Of a stretch of DNA of 35,929 bases, positions 12,275 through 19,797 are shown one piece after another (the stretch's first letter is position 1; each line of letters starts with the position of its first letter). The notes below the pieces were generated by a model. It searched no databases. It was given only the letters and a program-made list of their open reading frames with translations, and had not been told where the DNA came from. This DNA comes from Acidobacteriota bacterium. Its GTDB lineage: Bacteria > Acidobacteriota > Terriglobia > Terriglobales > Acidobacteriaceae. A program made the position numbers and the translations under genes. The DNA is taken from the NCBI GenBank assembly GCA_019241535.1, contig JAFAWX010000366.1, positions 1-35,929 of the forward strand. Reading direction: 5' to 3'.

Positions 12275-13545
12275 CCGCCGACAGTGCGAGCGGAGTCGAA
12301 TGCAATTTTCACCGGAGGAGCGAAGCGCATTCCATAGAAGAGAATCGCGGAGGAAACAATCATGGCCACGACCGGCAGAACAAAGGCGAGCTGAAGAGAG
12401 CGGCGATCGGCCACCCAGCCCATCATGGTCGGTGAGGGCACGTCTCCCAGGATGTGAATGACGAATATGTTGACCGCCAGGGCGGTCGATCGGATGTGGG
12501 CGCCCACCGAGTTGATGACCGCAGCGTTCAGGGGAGATGTGTTCAGTAGGAGAAAAAAGGCTGCGGCCGCGATCGCGGGCAGCATGGCCCGGCCCGGCAG
12601 GAATAAAGCAACGATCATGACCGGCACCCCCAGGCCCATACTTACCGCCGAAACCATGTAATAGGCGCTTTTCATGCGCGGCAGAAGATAATCACCCAAC
12701 CAGCCGCCGGCCAGTGAGGCCAGAACTCCGTCGATAACCACGATGATCCCGAAATCAAAATTCGCCTTGGCCAGGGGATAATGGCGCTCGCTATAGAGAA
12801 ATTGCGGCATCCACACCTGAATTCCCCCAAGCGAAAACGTCATTGCAGCCATTCCCAGCGTGGCGGTCAAAAATGCCGGGTTGCGCGCCAGACCGGAGAT
12901 GGTCGCGCGCTCAGGAGTCTCGGCCAGCGAATCGAACCGGCCACGCTCCGGCTCCGCGAAGGCGAGAACGGCAAGGGCAAGCAGAAATCCGGGTACGGCC
13001 GCGATGTAAAAGGGGAAACGCCAGCCATGCGTCGGTGCCAGGTAGCCGCCGAGCAGGTATCCTGCCGCCGAGCCTACCGGGATTGCCAGATAGAAGACGG
13101 CGAGGATGCGGCCGCGCCTATTTTCTGGAAAGAGGTCGGCCACAAACGTTGGAGCTATGGTAACAAACGTTGCCTCCCCGATTCCGACCAGAGTATGGCG
13201 GACGAGCAATTGCGTATAGGTGTGAGTAATTGCCGTGAGCAATGTTAGCCCGCTCCAGAAGATCGCGCCCAGAGCGATGATCCATTTGCGCGAGTAGCGG
13301 TCGGCCAGGGGCCCGACAAAAGGTGCCGCTGCCATGTAGCAGAGCAGGAACACACTGGTCAGGTATCCGACCTGTGCTTTGTTGATGTGCAGTTCGTCTT
13401 CGATCAGCGGCTGAACGGCAAATAGTACGTTGCGGTCGGCATAGTTCAGAAGATTCAGCGCCGTCAACACCAGGAGCGCGGTCGTGGGCCGCAGTTTGTT
13501 CGAAGTCACGTGGGGTTGCAATATAACACGGGCAGTTTCAGGCAA
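12271..13545 (-). CDS. MFS transporter, Spinster-like
   Basis: ALNLLNYADRNVLFAVQPLIEDEL, GPLADRYSRKWIIALGAIFWSGLT, GIGEATFVTIAPTFVADLFPENRRGRILA; 4-nt overlap with the GT2 gene. Confidence 0.85.
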   Translation of the reverse strand: MPETARVILQPHVTSNKLRPTTALLVLTALNLLNYADRNVLFAVQPLIEDELHINKAQVGYLTSVFLLCYMAAAPFVGPLADRYSRKWIIALGAIFWSGLTLLTAITHTYTQLLVRHTLVGIGEATFVTIAPTFVADLFPENRRGRILAVFYLAIPVGSAAGYLLGGYLAPTHGWRFPFYIAAVPGFLLALAVLAFAEPERGRFDSLAETPERATISGLARNPAFLTATLGMAAMTFSLGGIQVWMPQFLYSERHYPLAKANFDFGIIVVIDGVLASLAGGWLGDYLLPRMKSAYYMVSAVSMGLGVPVMIVALFLPGRAMLPAIAAAAFFLLLNTSPLNAAVINSVGAHIRSTALAVNIFVIHILGDVPSPTMMGWVADRRSLQLAFVLPVVAMIVSSAILFYGMRFAPPVKIAFDSARTVGG

Positions 13546-13610
13546 TAATGCCGAACTGGATGCTGCGCCTGCGACGGCCGGAATCGGGGCACGCTAGCTC
13601 TGAGGTGTCT

Positions 13611-14030
13611 TCAGGTGCCTTCGCCCGGCGCCGGTCGGGGCCACTGTGCCGTGACCACGGTGCGAATTCCTCCTCGTGGGCGGAACTCGCCTTTGACCTG
13701 GGCCCAAAGCGGGTGCGCCGAGCGCACGACATCCTCGAGAATTCGGTTGACGGCGTTTTCCTGAAAAATGCCCAGATTGCGATAGCAGTGCAGGTACTCT
13801 TTAAGCGATTTGAGCTCAAGGCACAGCTTGTCCGGCATGTACCGGATGGTTATCACCCCGAAGTCCGGCTGCCCGGTTTTCGGACAGACGGAGGTAAACT
13901 CGGGGTCGTCAATGGTGATCTCATATCCGGGGTACTGGTTTGCCCAGGTTTCGATCGCGGGAAATTGCGTCTCCAGTCCGGCGACGGCGTGTTCGCTCGT
14001 GTAACCCGGCTGTTCGGCCATGCCTGGCAT
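13611..14030 (-). CDS. queF: NADPH-dependent 7-cyano-7-deazaguanine reductase
   Basis: FTSVCPKTGQPDFGVITIRYMPDKLCLELKSLKEYLHCYRNLGIFQENAVNRI. ORF extends upstream to 14099; start chosen at MPGMAEQPG. Confidence 0.93.
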   Translation of the reverse strand: MPGMAEQPGYTSEHAVAGLETQFPAIETWANQYPGYEITIDDPEFTSVCPKTGQPDFGVITIRYMPDKLCLELKSLKEYLHCYRNLGIFQENAVNRILEDVVRSAHPLWAQVKGEFRPRGGIRTVVTAQWPRPAPGEGT

Positions 14031-14173
14031 TGTAACCAGCTTTGATCTTGCAGTGCGCCGGCTCGAGAAATCGCGGCGAAGGCAAGTTCCCGGAAGCAAG
14101 AGCCGGAGCCACGGCGGATTTTCCGGTTCCTAGCCCAAGGCACTGCATCTAAAAGGTTAAGCCCCGCTTCCTG

Positions 14174-15469
14174 ATGTCCTCGTTTGCAGCGGATGTAAAA
14201 TCTGTGGGGCTGAGACGCGTGGCTCACAACAGCGGAAAATCCGGTCTTTTCGCGCGACGGCGTTGGATCGTCTGGGCAGCAGGCTCGCTAGTGGCGGTAG
14301 TTCTTTTCGCATCATTCGCCTCGCGCGACGATTCAGTGCCGGTTCTGGCTGCTGCCGTTTCGCGCAGCACTATTCAGAGCGTCATCGCGACGAACGGAAA
14401 GATAGAGCCCGTTAACAACTTTGAAGCTCATGCGCCAGTCGGCACTACCGTGAAACGAGTGCTGGTGAAAGAAGGCGACCGGGTGCGCCGGGGACAGCTG
14501 CTGGTCGAGCTCGACGCCGCGCATGCTCGCAGCCAGGCGGCCCAGGCCCTGTCCCAGGTGCGCGCCTCCGAGGCTGACATGCATGCTCTTGAGCGTGGCG
14601 GCACTCAGGAAGAAGTTTTAAGCCTCCAGGCCGAACTCTCAAAGGCGCGTGATGCTTACGACGCCGCCGAGCGCCATCTCGAGGCTTTAAAGCGCCTCGA
14701 GCACTCCGGCGCCGCCTCGCCGGGTGAAGTCCGGGCGGCGCAAGACCAGCTGAATGCCGCCGCCGCCGACCGCAAGCTGCTCGAGTCGAAGGAGAAGGAG
14801 CGCTATTCGCGACCCGAGATTGCACGTATCGAGGCACAACACTCCGAGGCGGAAAGCGTCTACAGCGCCGCAAGCGACGTGCTGCGCCAGCTCTTCGTTC
14901 GCGCCCCCTTTGATGGGACCGTGTATACGGTGCCAGTGAAGCAAGGCGCCTATGTCAGTGCTGGGGACCTGCTGGTCGAAGAGGCCGATCTACGGAAGGT
15001 TCTGGTGCGCGCATTTGTCGATGAGCCGGATGTGGCGAGGCTTTCGCGCGGGGAAAAAACCGAGGTGACCTGGGACGCCATGCCGGGGCGCATCTGGCAG
15101 GGAGCGGTTACGGCCATTCCCGCCGAGGTGAAGCTGCACGGCACGCGCAACGTCGGTGAAACCACCTGCATCGTTGATAATGAGGATCTCAAGCTTTTGC
15201 CCAACATCAACGTCGGCGTGAGCATCGTCACCGCCGAACATGCCCATGCACTGACAATTCCGCGCGAGGCGGTGCGACAGGACGAATCTCTCCCTTACGT
15301 ATACGCCATCGTGAATAACGAGCTGCATCGGCAAAATGTGCAGACTTCCATTTCCAATCTGACCAAGGTCGAAGTCACAGGCGGAATTCCCGAAGGGGCG
15401 CTCGTCGCCCTGGGTTCGGTTAACTCCAAGCCTCTGCACGACCGGCTAAGCGTGAGAGTAGTCCATTGA
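14174..15469 (+). CDS. HlyD/MacA-type periplasmic adaptor (membrane fusion protein)
   Basis: N-terminal TM; IEPVNNFEAHAPVGTTVKRVLVKEGDRVRRGQLLVELD, coiled coil, RAPFDGTVYTVPVKQGAYVSAGDLL. Confidence 0.88.
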   Translation: MSSFAADVKSVGLRRVAHNSGKSGLFARRRWIVWAAGSLVAVVLFASFASRDDSVPVLAAAVSRSTIQSVIATNGKIEPVNNFEAHAPVGTTVKRVLVKEGDRVRRGQLLVELDAAHARSQAAQALSQVRASEADMHALERGGTQEEVLSLQAELSKARDAYDAAERHLEALKRLEHSGAASPGEVRAAQDQLNAAAADRKLLESKEKERYSRPEIARIEAQHSEAESVYSAASDVLRQLFVRAPFDGTVYTVPVKQGAYVSAGDLLVEEADLRKVLVRAFVDEPDVARLSRGEKTEVTWDAMPGRIWQGAVTAIPAEVKLHGTRNVGETTCIVDNEDLKLLPNINVGVSIVTAEHAHALTIPREAVRQDESLPYVYAIVNNELHRQNVQTSISNLTKVEVTGGIPEGALVALGSVNSKPLHDRLSVRVVH

Positions 15470-16428
15470 AAATCACGTGTTTTGCTTCGGTGCTCGCCCT
15501 TTCCCTGCTAACCGTGGTCCTTGCCGGAGCCGACGAGAACGCGCCCGCCCTGCTCGCGTCGGGGCGGGTTGACGACGCCATTGCCCAGCTGCACGGGCAG
15601 ATCAATGCATTCCCCAATGACGCTCTCGCGCACAATCTTCTTTGCCGGGCCTATTTCAGCCTGGGCAATTGGGACCAGGGGATTTCCGACTGCGAAAGAG
15701 CCGTTTCGCTCGCTCCTGCCAACAGCCAGTATCATCTCTGGCTGGGGCGAATTTACGGAGAGAAGGCCGACACCGCGGGCGTGGTCACGGCTGCTGGCCT
15801 TGCCCGGCGCGTGCGGAAGGAATTTGAGGCCGCGGTTCAACTGAATCCTAACAACATCGACGCCCGCACCGACCTGGCGGAGTTTTATGTGGAAGCTCCC
15901 GGCATCATGGGCGGAGGCCACGACAAAGCTCAAAAGCAGGCAGACTCACTGTTCCGGCTCGATCCGGCAAAAGCCTACTGGGTAAAGGCGCGGATCGCCG
16001 AGAAGCGACGGGAGTTCCCCACCGCGGAGAAGCAGTATCAGGGTGCCGTTGAAGCCAGCCACGGTGCGGCCAGCGCCTGGCTGAATCTCGGCCTCTTCTA
16101 TAGACACCGGCAGCGCTGGGGCGAAATGGAGCAGGCGCTCGCCCACCTGCGCACGGCTCGTCTGGATCGTCCCGAGGCGCTGGTCGATGCGGCCGAGATA
16201 CTGATCGCCTCCGAACGCGATTTGGTAGAAGCCAACCGGCTGTTACGCGCCTACTTGAGCTCCAATTTCCAGGTCGAACAAGCGCCCGCCTTTAAGGTTC
16301 ACTACCTTCTTGGCAAACTGATCGAGAAACTGGGAGACAAACAGAATGCCGCCGCCGAATACAGGTCGGCTCTCGTCCTCGCCCGGGAATTTCAGCCTGC
16401 GCAAGAGGCGCTGCGTCGTTTGCGGTGA
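15466..16428 (+). CDS. Signal-peptide TPR-repeat protein
   Basis: 320 aa; NALAHNLLCRAYFSLGNWDQGISDCERAVSLAPANSQYHLWLGRIYG and later TPR-like helices; start overlaps the adaptor stop. Confidence 0.8.
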   Translation: MKITCFASVLALSLLTVVLAGADENAPALLASGRVDDAIAQLHGQINAFPNDALAHNLLCRAYFSLGNWDQGISDCERAVSLAPANSQYHLWLGRIYGEKADTAGVVTAAGLARRVRKEFEAAVQLNPNNIDARTDLAEFYVEAPGIMGGGHDKAQKQADSLFRLDPAKAYWVKARIAEKRREFPTAEKQYQGAVEASHGAASAWLNLGLFYRHRQRWGEMEQALAHLRTARLDRPEALVDAAEILIASERDLVEANRLLRAYLSSNFQVEQAPAFKVHYLLGKLIEKLGDKQNAAAEYRSALVLAREFQPAQEALRRLR

Positions 16429-16503
16429 CGGATGATCACTTCCAGGAAGTAAATTCTCCGGTTCCCCGGGCTTCGTGCATATATCGGCGTCTTGAGACAC
16501 CGG

Positions 16504-16911
16504 CTACACCCAGACCGCGACAATAGCTCCCATGATAAGCAAGGAGATCAACTGGAAGCCGCTATTGATCCAGAACAGCCTGGCCGGGCGCTTCTCATAG
16601 AGGCTCACCATCAGCATCACGGTGGCGATGAATCCCAGCCAATTAAAAAACCCGACGGCTGCGCCCTGACCGGCATTCACCGCACCCGCATAGTGAACTG
16701 CGTGTACCAGCACAAACGCCATTACGAAATTCGAGATCAGATCGGCGGGCGCGAGCACCGGCATCCTGCGTTTCATCTCCTCGGGATTGCAACCGGTCAG
16801 CGACATCCAAGTCCTGCCGAACAGCAGTGGTGAATACCAGATCCATCCGAACAGGAATCGCGCTATGGCGGCGACCACCAGGGCCAAGTAGTTGATGTGA
16901 AAGTGCTGCAT
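16504..16911 (-). CDS. DUF1761-like small membrane protein
   Basis: 135 aa; INYLALVVAAIARFLFGWIWYSPLLFGRTWMSLTG. Confidence 0.75.
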   Translation of the reverse strand: MQHFHINYLALVVAAIARFLFGWIWYSPLLFGRTWMSLTGCNPEEMKRRMPVLAPADLISNFVMAFVLVHAVHYAGAVNAGQGAAVGFFNWLGFIATVMLMVSLYEKRPARLFWINSGFQLISLLIMGAIVAVWV

Positions 16912-17056
16912 TCATCCTCCAACGTGCTCTGGATCTGATCGCCGCAGTGTAGCCGAAATATGGGCCAGGTATGTCAGCCAAATGTCACCAGATGAACGCG
17001 ACTTCCCTGGCGCGAATGTTTGGAGGCTTGAGTCTGGCGGCGCGCCTTTCGTCGAC

Positions 17057-17088
17057 TGCCCGCAAGGCGAGAAAGAGCGGGCATTTTT
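17057..17088 (+). terminator. Candidate intrinsic terminator
   Basis: TGCCCGC-13 nt-GCGGGCA perfect 7-bp stem followed by TTTTT on the plus strand; just past the minus-strand MerB-like stop. Confidence 0.5.
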
Positions 17089-17102
17089 GTACGACGAGGC
17101 GC

Positions 17103-17798
17103 CTAGCGCTGTAAGCGGCCGTCGAGAGTAGCGGCAAACAGACCCGACTGCGCATAGCGCTCCGCAAAAGCAGCCTGGGCAAACGTGAGATAGGTTCCGT
17201 CCGGCTGTTGATGATTGCGCCGGTAATCACGAGCATGTTCTTCTGACCAGAAGAAGACAGTGTGATTTCAATAGTCGTGAACGATGTTTGCGCCCCGAAA
17301 CTTGTTCCAATCCATGTTCGGTTCGAAGAGCAGGGGCGTCGGCGTATCTGACAACAGTTGAAAACGCAGCTGCTCGTCGATCTCGACTGTCAGTCGCCGG
17401 GAACAATGATGGCACACCGAATCCACCCGGACGTGCAGCTTTTCTCCTCTCAGGCATCCTTCGACGAAGGATGTGGCGAAGGCGTCCTCCGCTCAAGCTC
17501 CAAAAATCTTCTCTCCGGTTGAAAACATCAGCTGGTGGGGGGTGGGTGAAGTTGTGACCGGGTAGGCCCAGGTCACGTTCCCTTCGGAGTCACGTACCAG
17601 GAAAAACAGATGTTCTTCCAATTCCTCGAGAATGGCAGAGACGTTGGCCGCCGGGAGCCGGATAACCTGCGCAATCTGAATTGGCGAAAGCGACCTCTCC
17701 TGTCGCGGAAGCTCGCGAACCACGAAGTCGCGTACGGCGTGATGCTCTCGCGACATGAAGGCGAGACGCGATTTCATTCGGGTGGGGAGATCCTTCAC
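17103..17798 (-). CDS. MerB (alkylmercury lyase)-like protein, candidate double-selenocysteine protein with in-frame TGA at 17493-17495 and 17268-17270
   Basis: Continuous frame from ATG 17798 to TAG 17103 with only two internal stops, both TGA: ...STGEKIFGA-U-AEDAFATSFVEGCLRGEKLHVRVDSVCHHCSRRLTVEIDEQLRFQLLSDTPTPLLFEPNMDWNKFRGANIVHDY-U-NHTVFFWSEEHARDYRRNHQQPDGTYLTFAQAAFAERYAQSGLFAATLDGRLQR*. 'GAUAEDA' matches MerB 'xWCALDx' (Cys96, Asp99); 'YUNHTVFFWS' matches MerB 'FCCHVHFFAS' (Cys159). ORF track shows only the first 101 aa (17493-17798). Confidence 0.85.
17238..17255 (-). promoter_or_regulatory. SECIS-like hairpin after second TGA
   Basis: Minus strand TTCTTC-TGGTCA-GAAGAA (8-bp inverted repeat; folded as 6 bp plus hexaloop), GGU 20-22 nt after the TGA; resembles the AGGUCU apical loop of E. 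coli fdhF SECIS. Confidence 0.75.
17455..17473 (-). promoter_or_regulatory. SECIS-like hairpin after first TGA
   Basis: Minus strand CATCCTTC-GTC-GAAGGATG, perfect 8-bp stem with apical GUC 28-30 nt after the TGA. Confidence 0.7.
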
Positions 17799-18291
17799 GC
17801 TTTTTAGAAAGCATCGTCGGGCGCGGACTGAATATCTCGGCCTACCCCCAATAAGATATGGCTGCCCATTGTCCCTTCTTTCCTTGCTGCCGGAAGTCTC
17901 CGGTTTTGCGGTGCCAACATCTCTGCGTACAGCTCACGACTTCACCGGTATCGCGACGCAATCATATCGGAAAACCCTAACTAAATTTTTGGATCGAGCC
18001 GGTCTGGATTTAGCGAAGCCCGAGCTGCCCCCGTCCCACTGGGGAGGGCCGGCGCCGACAGAGCAAAAACATCCTTACCATATACCCTTCCAGACCGGGG
18101 CGATTTGCAGGGTGGTCGCTAGCTTAATCTGCTCGAGGCCGGAAGATTGCGCGCTTTCTGCGAAACTCGGCATCTTGGCACCTGCCTGATCGAACATCCC
18201 GAGGCTCGCATATCTCCTAGCCAGATTTCCCCATACGGGGCAAATAGTTATGCTTGACATATCCCCCGCCTCTGGCGGAGAAGGTGCAGAC

Positions 18292-19602
18292 ATGAAAAAT
18301 ACTCCACGGTTGGTCCTCAGGGCTGTTGTTTCTCTCCTGCTGCCTTGTATTGTCGCGGTCATGGCCGGGGCTCAGCCACTGACGCTGAAGCGGGCGGTCG
18401 AGCTTGCCCTGGGTCACAGTCCGGCTGCCATCGAGGCCAATGCGGACGCCGAACGGACGGCCGCGGCTTTGCGCGAGGCCCGCAATCAATACCTTCCCCA
18501 GCTGCTGATCGGCTCCGGCCTGGGAGATTCCTGGGGCTATCCGCTAAGCCTTGAAGGCGCGGCTCCCTCGCTCATCAATATTTCGGCGCAGTCGGCGCTC
18601 ATCAACCCCGCCCTCCGCGATTTTGTGCGGGCCGCGCGGATCGAGAACCATGCCAGCGAGCAGGCGGTGAAGGAGCGGCGTAAGCAGATCATTGAGGACA
18701 CGGTCATCACCTATCTCGAGCTGGTCAAATGGGAACAGCAGATAGGACATTTGAGTGAGCAGCAGAAGGATGCCGCGCGGATGGAACAGGTCGTCGGACG
18801 CCGTATTCAGGAGGGTGTGGATAGTCCGGTGGTCGGCAAGCAGGCTCAACTCGCCAGCGCTCGCGCCAGGTTGCATCTTGCCCAGGCGCGGGGAGCAATG
18901 GATGTTCTTGAAGCCCATCTCTCCCAAGTGACCGGTCTGCAGGTCGACAACATTCAAGTCGACGCGGATTCAGTGCCTCCCCTGCCCGAGCTCCCGTCTT
19001 CAACGGAAACCGCAGCCACGGCGGCAGATGCGAGCCCGTCGGTTTTATTTGCCCAGGAACACGCGGTGGCGCAGGGCTATCGTGCGCGTGCGGAACACCG
19101 GGCGCTCTGGCCCTCGGTCGATTTCGCCACTCAGTACGCGGTGCTGGCAAAATTCAATAACTGGGTGCAATTTTTCCCCCGCGCTTTTGAGCGTAATAAC
19201 GCGACCGTGGGGGTCGTCATCCGTTTTCCATTCTTCAACGCCTCCCAGCATGCCCATGCCGAAGCTGCCGACGCCGAAGCCCTCCGTGCCCGCAAGCAAG
19301 TGGAGGCCACCCGGAACCAGGTCTCTCAGGAGAGCCTGAGACTGAGAAGGTCAGTCGAGCAGCTCGCCGCCGCCCGGGAAGTTTCTCAGCTCGAATACGA
19401 GATTTCGAAATCCAATGTCGAAGCCGTCGAGATCCGCATGAACTCCGGAAGCGCCAGCGTACACGATGCTGCGAACGCGCGGGCGGAGCTGGCCGAGAAA
19501 TACAATACACTCGAGGACACCAACTTCGAGCTCTCAAAGGCGCGCATTGGCCTGTTGCAGGCCACAGGCGAGCTGGAACGCTGGGCGGAAAAAACACCTT
19601 AG
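18292..19602 (+). CDS. TolC-family outer membrane efflux protein
   Basis: LTLKRAVELALGHSPAAIEANADAERTAAALREARNQYLPQLLIGSGLG, long coiled coil, duplicated OEP-like halves; signal peptide. Confidence 0.88.
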   Translation: MKNTPRLVLRAVVSLLLPCIVAVMAGAQPLTLKRAVELALGHSPAAIEANADAERTAAALREARNQYLPQLLIGSGLGDSWGYPLSLEGAAPSLINISAQSALINPALRDFVRAARIENHASEQAVKERRKQIIEDTVITYLELVKWEQQIGHLSEQQKDAARMEQVVGRRIQEGVDSPVVGKQAQLASARARLHLAQARGAMDVLEAHLSQVTGLQVDNIQVDADSVPPLPELPSSTETAATAADASPSVLFAQEHAVAQGYRARAEHRALWPSVDFATQYAVLAKFNNWVQFFPRAFERNNATVGVVIRFPFFNASQHAHAEAADAEALRARKQVEATRNQVSQESLRLRRSVEQLAAAREVSQLEYEISKSNVEAVEIRMNSGSASVHDAANARAELAEKYNTLEDTNFELSKARIGLLQATGELERWAEKTP

Positions 19603-19797
19603 CCGTGCCCTGCCTGCGGGTAGGCCTTTTCGCCCCTTCGCTGCATCAAAATGCCGTTCGGGACAAAAGCGGTTGTCGGGACCCGGATCGCGATTTAGCC
19701 TCGACTCAGGGAAGTCGGGGCCGCGAAGGCGGTGATCCCGCTGATGCTCCCGTCTGTTTCGCCGGTGGCCCAATGTTAAGATAAAGAACTTACACCT

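Noticed and set aside
9957-14034. Short repeated string CATGCCTGGCAT at about 9957 and 14021 as a dispersed repeat
   Set aside because: Only two copies of about 12 bp noticed; too short to separate from chance, and one overlaps the queF start.
17227-17496. 89-aa minus ORF MSGGRLRHILRRRMPERRKAARPGG...
   Set aside because: Out-of-frame shadow of the read-through MerB-like coding sequence; Arg/Pro-rich composition typical of a wrong frame.
17493-17798. Stand-alone 101-aa hypothetical protein, or MerB pseudogene with two nonsense mutations
   Set aside because: The frame continues with full-length MerB-like similarity past both TGAs; both are at catalytic Cys positions and each has a SECIS-like hairpin. 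Random decay would not be this ordered, though a genome-level check for Sec machinery is still needed.
17103-17798. Genome-wide reassignment of TGA to Trp or another amino acid
   Set aside because: Other genes in the window end at TGA (e.g. the RsbW-like gene at 10608-10610, lepB at 9944-9946), so TGA works as a stop here.
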